Shown: positions 40,537 through 49,752 of the stretch, piece after piece | Layout of the letters: each line of letters starts with the position of its first letter | How positions within the stretch are numbered: the first letter of the stretch is position 1 | Origin: JALZKA01 sp963754045 | GTDB lineage: Bacteria; Actinomycetota; Thermoleophilia; Solirubrobacterales; 70-9 | Direction of reading: 5' to 3' | DNA length: 64,000 nt | Assembly (NCBI GenBank): GCA_963754045.1 | Contig: CAVWEN010000002.1 | Span: 1,116,001-1,180,000 of the forward strand | The notes under the pieces: generated by a model | What the model was told of the DNA's origin: nothing | Databases searched by the model: none | Seen by the model: the letters and a program-made list of their open reading frames with translations, nothing else | Position numbers and translations under genes: made by a program

Positions 40537-41808
40537 ATGGGAGTCGGGTCCGTGCGGGATGTCTGGAGTCGTTCGCCGGCGGTGCGTCTGGGGATTGCGG
40601 CGGCCGCGATGCTCTTAGTCGCCGAGGGCGCTGCGCTCCTGCTCTCACCTTCCGACCTACCGCCGCCACCGCCCGACCTCGATCCCTCCGGCCTCTTCAC
40701 GGTCGACGAGCTGCGGCGTGCCGATGACTTTCGCTCGGGCCAGCGCCTGCTCGCGCTTGGCGGTCTCGCGTCGCAGGCGCTCGTGATCGGCGCGCTCGCG
40801 GTCGGGCGCCCGGCGTTTGCACGCCGCCGTCTTCAGCGGCTCGGCGGGCGCAGGGTGCTGGGCACCGCGGTCGCCGGGGCGATCGTCGTCACGGCTGCCG
40901 AGCTCGCGTCGTTCCCAACCTCCCTGATCGCACACGAGCGGGCTGTCGATGCGGGGCTCTCGACCCAGTCACTGGGTGGCTGGCTCTCCGACCTGGGGCT
41001 CTCGCTCGCGATCACCGCCGCGATCGCCGCTCCGGCTGTGGCTGTCCTGGCGATGCTGGTTCGAAGATTCCCGCGCGGCTGGTGGGCGCCGGGCGCCATC
41101 GCCGTGGTGGCCTTCGGGGCGATCACCTCGCTGCTGACTCCGGTCCTCATCGCTCCGGCCTTCAACGACTTCGAGCCGTTGCCGAAGGGCAGCGAGCTGC
41201 GGGCCGCCGTGATCGGCCTTGGCGAGCGGGCCGACGTGGAGATCGGCGAGGTCTATAGCGTCGATTCGAGCCGCCGGTCAAGCACGCTGAACGCCTACGT
41301 CGCGGGAATCGGTCCGACCAAGCGGGTCGTCCTCTACGACACGCTCGTCAGCGACGCCGAGCGTGCGGAGCTGGAGTCCGTCGTCGCCCACGAGCTTGCG
41401 CATGTCGCCAACTCCGACATCCCGCGCGGTCTCGCGTTCCTCGCCATCGTTGGGCCGCTCGGCCTGCTCTTCGTTCGCGAGCTCGCGAACGGGCTCTCGC
41501 GGCGCGCCAGCTTCGAGCCGGGAGCGCCCGGCTCGGTACCGGCGCTCCTGCTCTCCCTCTCGGTTGCTGCCTTTCTCGTCAACATCCCGGCCAACCAGCT
41601 CTCGCGCGCCGTCGAGCGCAGCGCCGACCGGTTCGCTCTCGAGCTCACCGGCGAGCCAGACGCCCTCATCGACCTGCAGACCCGGCTCGCTCGCACCAAC
41701 CTCTCCGACCCCGATCCTCCGGCCTGGAGCCGGATCCTGTTTGGCACCCACCCGACGACGCTCGAGCGGATCGGGTCGGCTCGCGCCTACGAAGCCGGCC
41801 GGCGCTAG
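40537..41808 (+). CDS. M48 family membrane metalloprotease (Ste24-like)
   Basis: 423 residues. Several membrane helices in the N-terminal half, then the zinc motif VVAHELAHVANSD (HExxH) near residue 284 and a third-ligand region with VERSADRFALELTG near 359, the usual Glu/Asp of M48B peptidases. The N-terminal CAAX-prenyl-protease-like region (FLVPSFPTSLIAHE-type helix, VYSVDSSRRSSTLNAYVAG) matches Ste24/HtpX relatives. Probably membrane protein quality control. The membrane topology keeps the zinc site on the cytoplasmic side in known members. Confidence 0.9.
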   Translation: MGVGSVRDVWSRSPAVRLGIAAAAMLLVAEGAALLLSPSDLPPPPPDLDPSGLFTVDELRRADDFRSGQRLLALGGLASQALVIGALAVGRPAFARRRLQRLGGRRVLGTAVAGAIVVTAAELASFPTSLIAHERAVDAGLSTQSLGGWLSDLGLSLAITAAIAAPAVAVLAMLVRRFPRGWWAPGAIAVVAFGAITSLLTPVLIAPAFNDFEPLPKGSELRAAVIGLGERADVEIGEVYSVDSSRRSSTLNAYVAGIGPTKRVVLYDTLVSDAERAELESVVAHELAHVANSDIPRGLAFLAIVGPLGLLFVRELANGLSRRASFEPGAPGSVPALLLSLSVAAFLVNIPANQLSRAVERSADRFALELTGEPDALIDLQTRLARTNLSDPDPPAWSRILFGTHPTTLERIGSARAYEAGRR

Positions 41809-41842
41809 GGCGTCGACCGACCTCAGAGGCGCTCTCCGCCAC

Positions 41843-41848
41843 TAGGTT
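41843..41848 (+). promoter_or_regulatory. -10-like TAGGTT, leaderless promoter of GT2 gene
   Basis: TAGGTT ends 8 bases before the ATG at 41857; no ribosome binding site. Confidence 0.45.
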
Positions 41849-41856
41849 GTGCGGCG

Positions 41857-42741
41857 ATGCGCCCTTCGGTATCAGTGATCGTGCCCTTCAAGGGCAGTCG
41901 CGCGGATGCTGAACGAGTGCTTAAGCAGCTGCATTCGCTCGAGATCGAACCGGGCGATGAGCTGATCGTCGCCGATAACTCACCTACCGCCACCATTCGA
42001 TCCGTTGGCCGCGTCCGTGCTGTACGCGCTCCGCGTTTCGCTTCGTCTTACTACGCGCGAAATGCGGGCGCGGAAGCCGCTAGGGGTGAGTGGCTTTTGT
42101 TTACGGACTCGGATTGCCTGCTCCACACGTCCCTGATCCGCGACTATTTCGAGGTTGCCCCAAGCGCAGACTGCGGGATTCGCGCGGGGGAGCTCGATGC
42201 CGCGAATCAACGCGCCCTGATCGCCGACTATGAGCGCAGTCGAGGCCGCCTCGAGGTGGCGCCGCACCTCGAGCTGCTGCCGGGGCCTGCCGGCATCACC
42301 GCGAACCTCCTGGTCAGGCGCCAGGCCTGGGAGGCCATCAACGGGTTCGCCGAAGTGCGGTCGGGGGCCGACCTTGATTTCTGCTGGCGCGCGCAAAGTG
42401 CGGGCTGGGGCTTCGAGTACTGGCCCCAGGCCCGTGTGAGTCACTTGCACTGCGAGACTCTCCGCACGATGCTGCGCAAGGCGCGGCGTTACGGTCCGGG
42501 TCAGGCTTGGCTCAACGCCATCTACCCCGGGAGCTCCCCGCCGCGAAAGCTCCCGCTCGAGCTTCTTCGGGCGCTTGCCGGAGCAGCTATCTGGCCGCTG
42601 TGCCTGCAGCCTCGGCGCGGTCTTTATAAGGCGCTCGACGGCTTGTGGGCCGCCGCGTACGTCTTTGGCTACCGGTTCGACGTGAACCAGCCGCGTACCC
42701 TGACGCTCCCTGCCAGCCCGGAGGGGTCGACAGCCGGCTAG
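41857..42741 (+). CDS. Glycosyltransferase family 2
   Basis: 294 residues. GT-A fold: SVIVPFKGSRADAERVLKQL at the start, nucleotide-sugar region ELIVADNSPT, the DxD-type metal motif in LFTDSDCLLH near 85, and the acceptor-site acidic motif SGADLDFCWRAQSAGW near 170. A C-terminal hydrophobic helix may attach it to the membrane. It resembles the N-terminal domain of the GT2-GT4 fusion at 58779 (SVIVPF.. DELIVAD/DELVVAD), suggesting paralogues. First gene of the exopolysaccharide locus; its TAG stop shares the CTAG tetramer with the stop of the convergent epimerase gene. Confidence 0.88.
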   Translation: MRPSVSVIVPFKGSRADAERVLKQLHSLEIEPGDELIVADNSPTATIRSVGRVRAVRAPRFASSYYARNAGAEAARGEWLLFTDSDCLLHTSLIRDYFEVAPSADCGIRAGELDAANQRALIADYERSRGRLEVAPHLELLPGPAGITANLLVRRQAWEAINGFAEVRSGADLDFCWRAQSAGWGFEYWPQARVSHLHCETLRTMLRKARRYGPGQAWLNAIYPGSSPPRKLPLELLRALAGAAIWPLCLQPRRGLYKALDGLWAAAYVFGYRFDVNQPRTLTLPASPEGSTAG

Positions 42742-43685
42742 CGGGCGAGCGCGGATCGGGCCCAGTCCGCGGTGCGGCGAATCCCTTCAGCCAGATCCAC
42801 CTTGGCCTCCCAACCGAGCTCGGAGGTCGCGCGGTTCGAGGCGATCGCGATGCGTTCGACCTCGCCGGGGCGGTGGGGCGCAAGCTCAGGCTCAAAGCTC
42901 GCGTCCAGGGAGTCGGCAATGGTCCTTCCGAGCTCGTGCACGTCGCACTCGCGCCCCGTCCCAATGTTGAAAGCGCCGCCGGCATCGCTTGCCGACGCCG
43001 CGAGGAAGGCATCCACCACGTCGCCGACGTAGATGTAATCGCGGGTTTGCCCGCCGGTTCCGAAGACCTTAGGGGTGGCGTCGTTGATGAGCGCTCCACA
43101 GAAGATCGCCACAACCCCGGCCTCGCCGTGAGGGTCCTGGCGCGGTCCGTAGACGTTCCCGAGCCGCAGCGCGGCGCTCGCCAGGCCATGCAGCCGCGAA
43201 TAGAGATTCAGGTAGCCCTCGGCCGCCAGCTTCGACTGACCGTAGGGAGCGTCCGGGCGGCAATCTGCCGCCTCGGGCAGCGGCAGTTCACGGCCAGATC
43301 CCTCGCCGTAGATCGCCCCGCCGGTCGATGCGAGCAAGAAGCGTTTCGTGCCGCACCGAACCGCGGCCTCGAGCAGGTTGATCGTCCCGCCGACGTTGAT
43401 GTTCAGGTCGAACAGGGGGTCGGACACCGACCGGCGTACGTCGATCTGAGCGGCGAGGTGGAAGACCTGCTCAGGCATGTGCTCCTCGAACAGGGCGTCG
43501 ACCGTGGCCGCATCGGAGACATCCCCCTCGACGAGCACCGCGCCCGCCTCGAAGGCGGCCGCGAGGTTGTCGCGGCGCCCCGACGAGAGGTCGTCGAGGA
43601 CCACCGCGTCGTCGCCTCGCGCGACCAGAGCGTCCACCAGATTCGAGCCGATGAAGCCCGCTCCGCCTGTGATCAAACACCTCAA
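42738..43685 (-). CDS. NAD-dependent epimerase/dehydratase (UDP-glucose 4-epimerase type)
   Basis: 315 residues from TTG 43685. Extended SDR: LITGGAGFIGSNLVDALVAR near 5, VVLDDLSSG, VFHLAAQIDVRRSV, STGGAIYGEG and the catalytic YGQSK near 150 with NVYGPRQDP after it. Probably makes UDP-galactose or a related sugar for the polymer. The open frame continues to 43940 into argS, but a minus-strand TAGTCT hexamer ends 8 bases before TTG 43685 and that codon starts the first strand, which fixes the start. Confidence 0.9.
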   Translation of the reverse strand: MRCLITGGAGFIGSNLVDALVARGDDAVVLDDLSSGRRDNLAAAFEAGAVLVEGDVSDAATVDALFEEHMPEQVFHLAAQIDVRRSVSDPLFDLNINVGGTINLLEAAVRCGTKRFLLASTGGAIYGEGSGRELPLPEAADCRPDAPYGQSKLAAEGYLNLYSRLHGLASAALRLGNVYGPRQDPHGEAGVVAIFCGALINDATPKVFGTGGQTRDYIYVGDVVDAFLAASASDAGGAFNIGTGRECDVHELGRTIADSLDASFEPELAPHRPGEVERIAIASNRATSELGWEAKVDLAEGIRRTADWARSALAR

Positions 43686-43693
43686 GGCCGCAA

Positions 43694-43725
43694 AGACTAA
43701 ACCCCGCGGGATTCCTCCATACACT
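43694..43725. promoter_or_regulatory. Divergent -10-like elements for epimerase and argS
   Basis: Minus-strand TAGTCT (43699-43694) ends 8 bases before TTG 43685; plus-strand TACACT (43720-43725) ends 7 bases before ATG 43733. Here the hexamers do not overlap, unlike the other divergent pairs of the window. Confidence 0.45.
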
Positions 43726-43732
43726 CGCCGCG

Positions 43733-45385
43733 ATGGCGGGCGATCCGATTGCAGGGCTGCGAACCGCGATCGATACCGCCGTCGCCACGTTCGACGCCAA
43801 GCTAGGTCCTCGTCCAACCCTCGAGCGCCCGCCGCAGGCCGAGCTCGGCGACTACTCCACCAACGCCGCGATGCTGCTCGCTTCTTCCGTCGGCGCCGCG
43901 CCCCGGGAGATCGCGGAGCGACTGGCAGTAGAGATCCCAAAAGCGCTCGGAGATGACGTCGACCGCATCGAGGTTGCGGGTCCGGGCTTCGTCAACCTGT
44001 TCATGTCGGACGGGTGGCACCGCCGTTCCGTCGCCGAGCTGCTTGCGGACGACTCGTTCGGCTGTCGTCGGCCAGAGGGGGCAAAGATCCTGCTCGAGTT
44101 CGTCTCCGCGAATCCAACCGGGCCGCTCACCGCCGCCGGTGGGCGAGGGGCCGCCTACGGGGATTCACTCGGGCGCGTGCTTCAGGCCGCCGGGGCGGAG
44201 GTGAGCCGCGAGTACTACCTGAACGACGCGGGAACTCAGATTCGCAACTTCGCTGCGTCGATCGCGGCGCGAATACGAGGCGAGGAGCTGCCCGAAGACG
44301 GCTATGCCGGTGAGTACATCGCAGAGCTTGCCGCGGAGCTCGCCGGGCAGGGGGTGTTGGGCGACGATCTCGACGGTCTGGCGCGGGCGGGAACGGAGGC
44401 GATGCGGACGCGAATCGCCGCTACGCTCGAGCGCTTCGGTGTCCGGTTCGACACCTGGACCTCCGAGCGCGACTTGCTCGAGCGCGGCGTCCTGCGCGAG
44501 ACGATCGGCGATCTCGAGTCGGAAGATCACGTTTACCAGACCGACGGCGCGACCTGGTTCCGCACCACGGAGCTCGGCGACGACAAGGACCGGGTGCTGA
44601 TCCGCTCCGACGGCGAGCCCACCTACTTCGCTACGGATGTGGCCTACCACCGCGACAAGCTTGCCCGCGGCGCGGAGCTGATGATCGTCCCGCTCGGCGC
44701 CGATCACCACGGCTACGTGCCGCGGATGCGCGCCGCGGTTGAGGCACTCAGTGGCGACCCCGACCGCTACGAGGCGCCCATCATGCAGCTGGTGAACATT
44801 GTCGAGGGCGGTGTTCGCGCACGGATGTCTAAGCGGGCCGGCGACTTTGTCACGCTTGACGAGCTGATCGACGACATCGGCGCCGACGCCGCGCGTTGGT
44901 TCCTGACCGCCCGCAGCCACGACACCGCGCTCGACCTCGACCTCGACCTCGCGCGCAAGGCTTCGCAGGAGAACCCGGTCTACTACGTGCAGTACGCCCA
45001 CGCCCGGATCACGGGCATCATCGTTAAGGCAGAGCGCGAGCGGGCCCGCGGGGCCGACGACGCCGTCGCGGCCGCCGGAGCACTCGCCGCGCTCGAGCAG
45101 CCCTGCGAGCCGGCGGAGCGCGCGCTGGTCCGTCGCCTGCTCGAGCTGCCCGCGGAGGTTGCCGTTGCAGCCGACCGCCGCGCCCCGCACCGGCTCTGCG
45201 CTTTTGCGACCGCGACGGCAGCGGATTTCCATGCGTTCTACCGCGATTGCCGGGTGGTTGGCGCGGACCACGAAGCCGGCGTTGTCGGTCTTGAGGCGGC
45301 GCGCCTCGGGGTTTCGCTGGCCGCGAAGCGGATCATTGCGACCACGCTTGGGCTCGTCGGGGTCGGCGCGCCCGAGCGGATGTAG
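43733..45385 (+). CDS. argS: Arginyl-tRNA synthetase
   Basis: 550 residues. N-terminal ArgS additional domain, HIGH-type region as SANPTGPLTAAGGRGAAYGD near 123 (a degenerate HxGH, usual for ArgS variants), Arg-binding RFDTWTSERDLLE, MSKRAGDFVTL near 365 (KMSKS loop), and a C-terminal DALR anticodon-binding domain with RLCAFATATAADFHAFYRDC. A housekeeping gene inside the glycan locus. Its final 14 bases precede the convergent hydrolase gene at 45399. Confidence 0.95.
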   Translation: MAGDPIAGLRTAIDTAVATFDAKLGPRPTLERPPQAELGDYSTNAAMLLASSVGAAPREIAERLAVEIPKALGDDVDRIEVAGPGFVNLFMSDGWHRRSVAELLADDSFGCRRPEGAKILLEFVSANPTGPLTAAGGRGAAYGDSLGRVLQAAGAEVSREYYLNDAGTQIRNFAASIAARIRGEELPEDGYAGEYIAELAAELAGQGVLGDDLDGLARAGTEAMRTRIAATLERFGVRFDTWTSERDLLERGVLRETIGDLESEDHVYQTDGATWFRTTELGDDKDRVLIRSDGEPTYFATDVAYHRDKLARGAELMIVPLGADHHGYVPRMRAAVEALSGDPDRYEAPIMQLVNIVEGGVRARMSKRAGDFVTLDELIDDIGADAARWFLTARSHDTALDLDLDLARKASQENPVYYVQYAHARITGIIVKAERERARGADDAVAAAGALAALEQPCEPAERALVRRLLELPAEVAVAADRRAPHRLCAFATATAADFHAFYRDCRVVGADHEAGVVGLEAARLGVSLAAKRIIATTLGLVGVGAPERM

Positions 45386-45398
45386 CGCCCTAGGCCGT

Positions 45399-47012
45399 TC
45401 AGCGACGGCCGCATGCGCGGCGAGTCATTCGAATCTCTCGACGCGTGCGCGATATGCGTTTCGATATGCGTTTCGATATGCGCTTCATGGCGTACTTGGA
45501 CGCGACTTGGCCGGCGCGGGCATGGGGCCGGTGCGTGCGGCGCTTGGTGCGAAGCCGTTTCATGCGCGCCTTGAGCCGCGCGAGCTCACGCTGGCAAGCG
45601 GGGGAGAAGGTCTCGTTCGCCTTGGGGGAACCGCCGCCCACGCCGCCACCGGAACCGCCGCCCACGCCGCCACCGGAACCGCCGCCCGCGCCGCCACCGG
45701 AACCGCCGCCCGCGCCGCCACCGGAACCGCCGCCCGCGCCGCCACCGGAACCGCCGCCCGCGCCGCCACCGGAACCGCCGCCCGCGCCGCCACCGGAACC
45801 GCCGCCCGCGCCGCCACCGGAACCGCCGCCCGCGCCGCCACCGGAACCGCCGCCCGCGCCGCCACCGGAACCGCCGCCCCATGGCGCCATCGGGCTCATG
45901 CCCAGTGCAGCGGCCAGATCGCTCGGGCATCCTGGATACGTCGAGGAGTCGCGACCGTTTCGCTCCAGCAACGCGCAGTACGCGAGCTTGGCGACGTGGG
46001 TGCCCCACTTGAGCACGCCCGAGCCGACCTCCGCGGGAGCGCGCGGGTTGTCAGTTGGCTCAACCGACGTATGAATCAGAACCGCAGCGAGATCGCTGTC
46101 GTCCATCAGCGTGTTGAGCAGGTGGATGAGGGTGCGTGCTTGCTGCCGTTCGGTCACGGGGTTCGGACCGGTCGTGGTCGCTCCGGTCTCCGTAACCCAG
46201 ATCATGCGACCCGGCAGGTACTGATCCCTGATGCTCCGGATCTGGTCCATGATCGTCTTGAACTGGCCGTCGAGCGTTTCCATTTCGTCGATCCATGGGT
46301 ACGGATGAATCCCAATGCCATCGGTCGGTCGAATCGGGTCCAGCCCCCCCGCCGCGGCGAACCGCCGCATGAAGGTCGGCATGGACATGTTGCCTCCGGA
46401 ACGGTCCACCTGCGAGTAGGTGAGACTCCCGACAATGATGGGTATCGACGGGTTCGCAAACCGGATTGCACCTGCGGCGTGGCGGAACATGTTTGCGTAG
46501 TGCTCCGGATTCGGGCCGCCGGCGATCGCGAACGCACCCCGCCAATTGGGCTCGTTCCAGATTTCGAAGGCGACGGCGTCCGGATACCTAAGTGTCGCCT
46601 GGTAGGCGAAGCGTTCCCACTTATCGATGTTCGCCGAGTCCGGCGGGCAAAAGATCGCCGGACCATCGCACGGGAGGCCGCCCCGGGCCCAAGCGGGTGA
46701 GCCTTGTAAAATGATCAGCGGTCGCATGCCGGCCGCTTGAATCGAAGCGATGCGGCGGTCGTACACGCTCCAGTCCTGCCGCAATCTGTCTCGATCGACG
46801 TCAGCCCATGAGATGACGATCCGATCGATCTGAGCCCCCGTGTCGACCTCGAGGAGATTTAGGTTGTCGTCCGCCTGAGCGGGAGGCGCAGCGAAAGAGT
46901 TGTTGTAGCCAGAGAGCGGCGCGGCGACGGCGGCTGGGGCCAGGGTCCCAAAGGCAACTACGCCGAAGAGGACGCAGAGCGTCGAAAGTACCGATCTAGC
47001 TTGAGTTGCCAT
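45399..47012 (-). CDS. Secreted clan GH-A-like glycoside hydrolase with Gly-Ser repeat linker
   Basis: 537 residues from ATG 47012. Signal peptide (about 1-30, ending AAVAAP). The hydrolase domain spans about 40-385: IVISWADVDRDRLRQDWSVY, the acid/base motif EIWNEPNWRGAFA near 152, and the likely nucleophile in WVTETGATTT near 273, as in GH5/GH39-type TIM barrels. Then follows a (GGGSGGGA/V)10 linker and a strongly basic tail of about 75 residues with RISKRISKRISR, probably binding anionic wall polymers. It may trim or release the exopolysaccharide. A frame open to 47087 overlaps the -35 of its promoter, so the shorter start is chosen. Confidence 0.82.
   Translation of the reverse strand: MATQARSVLSTLCVLFGVVAFGTLAPAAVAAPLSGYNNSFAAPPAQADDNLNLLEVDTGAQIDRIVISWADVDRDRLRQDWSVYDRRIASIQAAGMRPLIILQGSPAWARGGLPCDGPAIFCPPDSANIDKWERFAYQATLRYPDAVAFEIWNEPNWRGAFAIAGGPNPEHYANMFRHAAGAIRFANPSIPIIVGSLTYSQVDRSGGNMSMPTFMRRFAAAGGLDPIRPTDGIGIHPYPWIDEMETLDGQFKTIMDQIRSIRDQYLPGRMIWVTETGATTTGPNPVTERQQARTLIHLLNTLMDDSDLAAVLIHTSVEPTDNPRAPAEVGSGVLKWGTHVAKLAYCALLERNGRDSSTYPGCPSDLAAALGMSPMAPWGGGSGGGAGGGSGGGAGGGSGGGAGGGSGGGAGGGSGGGAGGGSGGGAGGGSGGGAGGGSGGGAGGGSGGGVGGGSGGGVGGGSPKANETFSPACQRELARLKARMKRLRTKRRTHRPHARAGQVASKYAMKRISKRISKRISRTRREIRMTRRACGRR
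45627..45880 (-). repeat. 24-bp tandem repeat, ten units plus a partial
   Basis: Unit GGAACCGCCGCCCGCGCCGC + CACC on the plus strand repeats from 45627 with period 24; the first two units have CCCACG (Val on the coding strand) and the next eight CCCGCG (Ala), nearly without other changes; a final partial unit ends at 45880. On the minus strand it encodes (GGGSGGGA)n. The uniformity suggests recent slippage expansion. Confidence 0.95.
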
Positions 47013-47058
47013 TCCCTGAGCGCGGGAGGTTGCACCGGACCCCTGAGCGAGTCGAGGC

Positions 47059-47087
47059 AAAGTAGCAATGCGCCGAGCCCTCGTCAA
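47059..47087 (-). promoter_or_regulatory. Sigma-70-type promoter of the secreted hydrolase (TTGACG-17-TACTTT)
   Basis: On the minus strand TTGACG (47087-47082) and TACTTT (47064-47059) are 17 bases apart. The start site would be near 47052, giving a 40-base leader before ATG 47012. It sits just at the end of the upstream glycosyltransferase gene, so the hydrolase has its own promoter. Confidence 0.65.
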
Positions 47088-48229
47088 GGAGCAACTGTTG
47101 CGGCTGCGGCGGCTCGAAGCTCGCGCTCAAAACGCGCTCGGCGCCACTTCAGCGCGTGCGCTCGGACAGCGCCGCTGTCGTAAGCATCGGGGTCAAAGGC
47201 ATCGAGCAGTTTTTGGAGTGACGCGACATCCGCGCTCCGGAAGAGCTCGCCGGTGACTCCCGGCACGACGGTTTCCATCGCGCCGCCTCCGGCGAACGCT
47301 ATGACCGGTCGCCCACATGCCATAGCCTCCACGGGGACGAGTCCGAAGTCGTCCTGGCTCGGAAACACCACCGCGGCCGCGCGCTGCATCAACGGCACCA
47401 GTTCATCGTCCGAAAGGTGCCCCGTGAACTCCACGTTCGCAGGCGCCGAACGTCGCAGTCTCGCCAGCTCAGGACCATCGCCGACCATCACTAGCCGCTT
47501 GTTGATGCCACGAAAGGCGTCCACTGCGAGGGTGGGGCGCTTGTACGGCTCGATCATGCGGCTGCTGAACAGGTAGAACCCGTCGTGGCCGGCCTTTTCG
47601 GAAGGAGTGAACCGATCGCAATCGACAGGCGGCCAAATCACGGCGGCCTCGCGGCCATAGTTTGCAGCGATCTGCCGGGCCACGTAGTGCGATTCCGCTA
47701 CGTAGGAGGTGACCCGTGAGGCCGCGGATCGATCCGCCCGGCGGATGCCCGCTGCCATGACCTTGAGAGCAGCCGACCCGGCGCGGCCGCCGGGAACCCG
47801 TGCCGAGTATTCCTCAGTCATCGACCAAGCGAACCGGAGCGGGCTATAGCAGTAGCAGAGCTGAGGAGCGCGGTTCTTGGTCCTGAAGCCGTGTGCGAAA
47901 GCGTAGGACGAAGTGATCAGCAGATCGGCACGCGGGAGGCGCTTGGCGCGGACGAGTGCTGGATAGAGAGGAGCGAGCGAGCGGTAGTTGTGGAGCAGCC
48001 AACGCCGCTCCGGCAAAACCGACCGGAAGCGATCGGAGACGCCCATGCGCTCGGCCGTATCCGTGCGACCGAGGATCGTCCAGAACTCGGCGTCCGGGAA
48101 TAGCTTCGCCATCGCGGCGGCGATCCGCTCGGCGCCGCCGAACATCTCGGTGAAGTCGTGCGCCAGGATGATCCTGGCTCCTGATAGCGGGTCAGTAGCC
48201 GTAGTAGTACTCGTACGTCTCGTCGCCAT
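47084..48229 (-). CDS. Glycosyltransferase family 4
   Basis: 381 residues, GT-B fold. N-terminal acceptor region RIILAHDFTEMFGGAERIAA, linker VDCDRFTPSEKAGHDGFYLF, and the C-terminal nucleotide-sugar site PSQDDFGLVPVEAMACGRPV near 288. The start ATG 48229 lies inside the 3' end of the upstream kinase gene (38-base overlap); it adds 17 residues before the first beta strand and no closer start codon is available. Close in layout to the GT4 at 53779 (FGGSERVA, PVRFLWD/PLRFAWS). Confidence 0.88.
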   Translation of the reverse strand: MATRRTSTTTATDPLSGARIILAHDFTEMFGGAERIAAAMAKLFPDAEFWTILGRTDTAERMGVSDRFRSVLPERRWLLHNYRSLAPLYPALVRAKRLPRADLLITSSYAFAHGFRTKNRAPQLCYCYSPLRFAWSMTEEYSARVPGGRAGSAALKVMAAGIRRADRSAASRVTSYVAESHYVARQIAANYGREAAVIWPPVDCDRFTPSEKAGHDGFYLFSSRMIEPYKRPTLAVDAFRGINKRLVMVGDGPELARLRRSAPANVEFTGHLSDDELVPLMQRAAAVVFPSQDDFGLVPVEAMACGRPVIAFAGGGAMETVVPGVTGELFRSADVASLQKLLDAFDPDAYDSGAVRAHALKWRRARFERELRAAAAATVAP

Positions 48230-49736
48230 GGCGAAGCCCGGTCACCACCACGCCGCTAGGCCGCGACGGTAGGTGACTCAACGCGGCCTTGGCCGCACGG
48301 ACCTGATCGCGCGTAGTCTGCTGTACGCGTACGCACAGCAGAACCGCCTCAGCATCGGACGCCAGCTCGAGCGGATCAGCTACCGAGAGCAGCGGGCTCC
48401 CGTCGAGAACCACGAAGTCATAGGCCTTCGAGACCTTCTCGAGGAAGGCGTTGAACCTCTCACTCTGCAACAGCTCAGGGGCGTTGTAGACGGGGACTCC
48501 TGCCGTGATTACGACCATCGAGCCGGCCAGGTCCGAACCTGTTGGCTTGCCGATCTCGAATACCGTGAGGGGCGGTCGCAGATTGACTACCTGCAAGATC
48601 TCGGACGGCGTCGCGTCGCCTTGGAGGTAGTCGGTGAGCCCAGGGGCGCGCTTCAGTCCGAGTCGCCGCGAGAACGAGGGCCTTCGCAGATCGCATTCGA
48701 CCAGCAGGACGCGGGCGCCGGTTAGCGCGGCGGCGCTCGCAAGCGAGATCGCCACGGTCGACTTGCCCTCCTGAGGAAGCGGACTCGTGATCAGCACCGA
48801 CCGCGGCGCCTTATCGTCGGCCAGGTGGCCGAGGTTCACCCGCAGCACCCGGAAGGCTTCGAACTGGCTCTCGGTCGGCGGCGGTTGTCCGTTGGATGCA
48901 AGCCCGGTGTACGAGAAGGCCGCCTCGCCGATACGACCGAGGATCGCCATATCGAGCTCCTGGTGGACCTCCTGAGCGTTGTGCAGGCGACGGTCGAGCG
49001 TCTCGCGGACGAAGGCGAGGATGATCGCGACGATCAATCCGAGGACTCCGCCCAGGATCGCGTCGCGCGCCACCTGCGGGGACGTCGGGTCCTCGGGGAC
49101 TCGGGCCTCTTCGATGATCCTGACGGGGTCGATAATGGACTCAAGGCCCTGGATTCGTTGCAGGCTCGCTTCGAGGATCGAGATTCGAATGCCCGGAAGC
49201 GGTTTCTGCCGGTTGGCCTCGCGCAGCTCGTCCTTCAGGAACTCCTCGGCGTTCTGCAGGTTGTCCTTGGCGTCGGCGAGGGCCAGTCGCGCCGACTCGC
49301 GCGAATAGGCGTTCGAGACCTGGCTCGCGAACTCGGGATCTCCAGAGACCGCCGACACGGTGACGAGGTTCGTGGTGAGGTCGACGTTGGTCGACACCAT
49401 CCGCTCCACCTCGGCGGGCGTCAGATCCGTATCGAGCTCGCGCCGGACGTTGCGAGTAACGGCCGGACTCGTGATCTCCTCGGCCGCGATGGTAGATCGC
49501 TGGATGGGAGACAGGTCAGGGAAAATCTGGCCGCCTTGCCCCAGCAGCGCAAGGTCCTGCAGCGGATCCCGGTAGCGGAGCTGCGACGCGGCGGTGTATT
49601 CGGTGGGCTGGGAGAGCGCACTGGCGAGCGATCCGGCGATCGCGATCCCGACGACGATCATAATCAAGAGGCGTCGCCTACGAATCACCCGTAAGTAGTC
49701 GCCGACTGTCGCGAATCGCGGTCCTTGTTCGGTCAT
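48192..49736 (-). CDS. Polysaccharide co-polymerase/tyrosine autokinase (Wzz-Wzc type, CpsCD fused)
   Basis: 514 residues. N-terminal Wzz domain with a membrane helix at about 24-43 (LLIMIVVGIAIAGSLASALS), an outer helical region to about 210, and a second helix near 225-245. The BY-kinase domain follows: Walker A SPLPQEGKSTVAISLASA near 314, Walker A' LLVECDLRRPSF near 342, Walker B VVLDGSPLLSV near 443, and the C-terminal tyrosine cluster YEYYYGY, the autophosphorylation site. It controls polymer length and export. A minus-strand TAACGT hexamer (49751-49746) ends 9 bases before the ATG. Confidence 0.93.
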   Translation of the reverse strand: MTEQGPRFATVGDYLRVIRRRRLLIMIVVGIAIAGSLASALSQPTEYTAASQLRYRDPLQDLALLGQGGQIFPDLSPIQRSTIAAEEITSPAVTRNVRRELDTDLTPAEVERMVSTNVDLTTNLVTVSAVSGDPEFASQVSNAYSRESARLALADAKDNLQNAEEFLKDELREANRQKPLPGIRISILEASLQRIQGLESIIDPVRIIEEARVPEDPTSPQVARDAILGGVLGLIVAIILAFVRETLDRRLHNAQEVHQELDMAILGRIGEAAFSYTGLASNGQPPPTESQFEAFRVLRVNLGHLADDKAPRSVLITSPLPQEGKSTVAISLASAAALTGARVLLVECDLRRPSFSRRLGLKRAPGLTDYLQGDATPSEILQVVNLRPPLTVFEIGKPTGSDLAGSMVVITAGVPVYNAPELLQSERFNAFLEKVSKAYDFVVLDGSPLLSVADPLELASDAEAVLLCVRVQQTTRDQVRAAKAALSHLPSRPSGVVVTGLRHGDETYEYYYGY

Positions 49737-49752
49737 CTCGCTGTGACGTTAC

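Noticed and set aside
45627..45880. CRISPR-like direct repeats
   Set aside because: Units are contiguous without spacers and keep the coding frame; this is a minisatellite in a gene.
45445..46074. Plus-strand proline-rich frame (PPPEPPPAP repeats) opposite the Gly-Ser repeat
   Set aside because: It is the antisense reading of the 24-bp repeat; the minus frame has a signal peptide, hydrolase motifs and a promoter.
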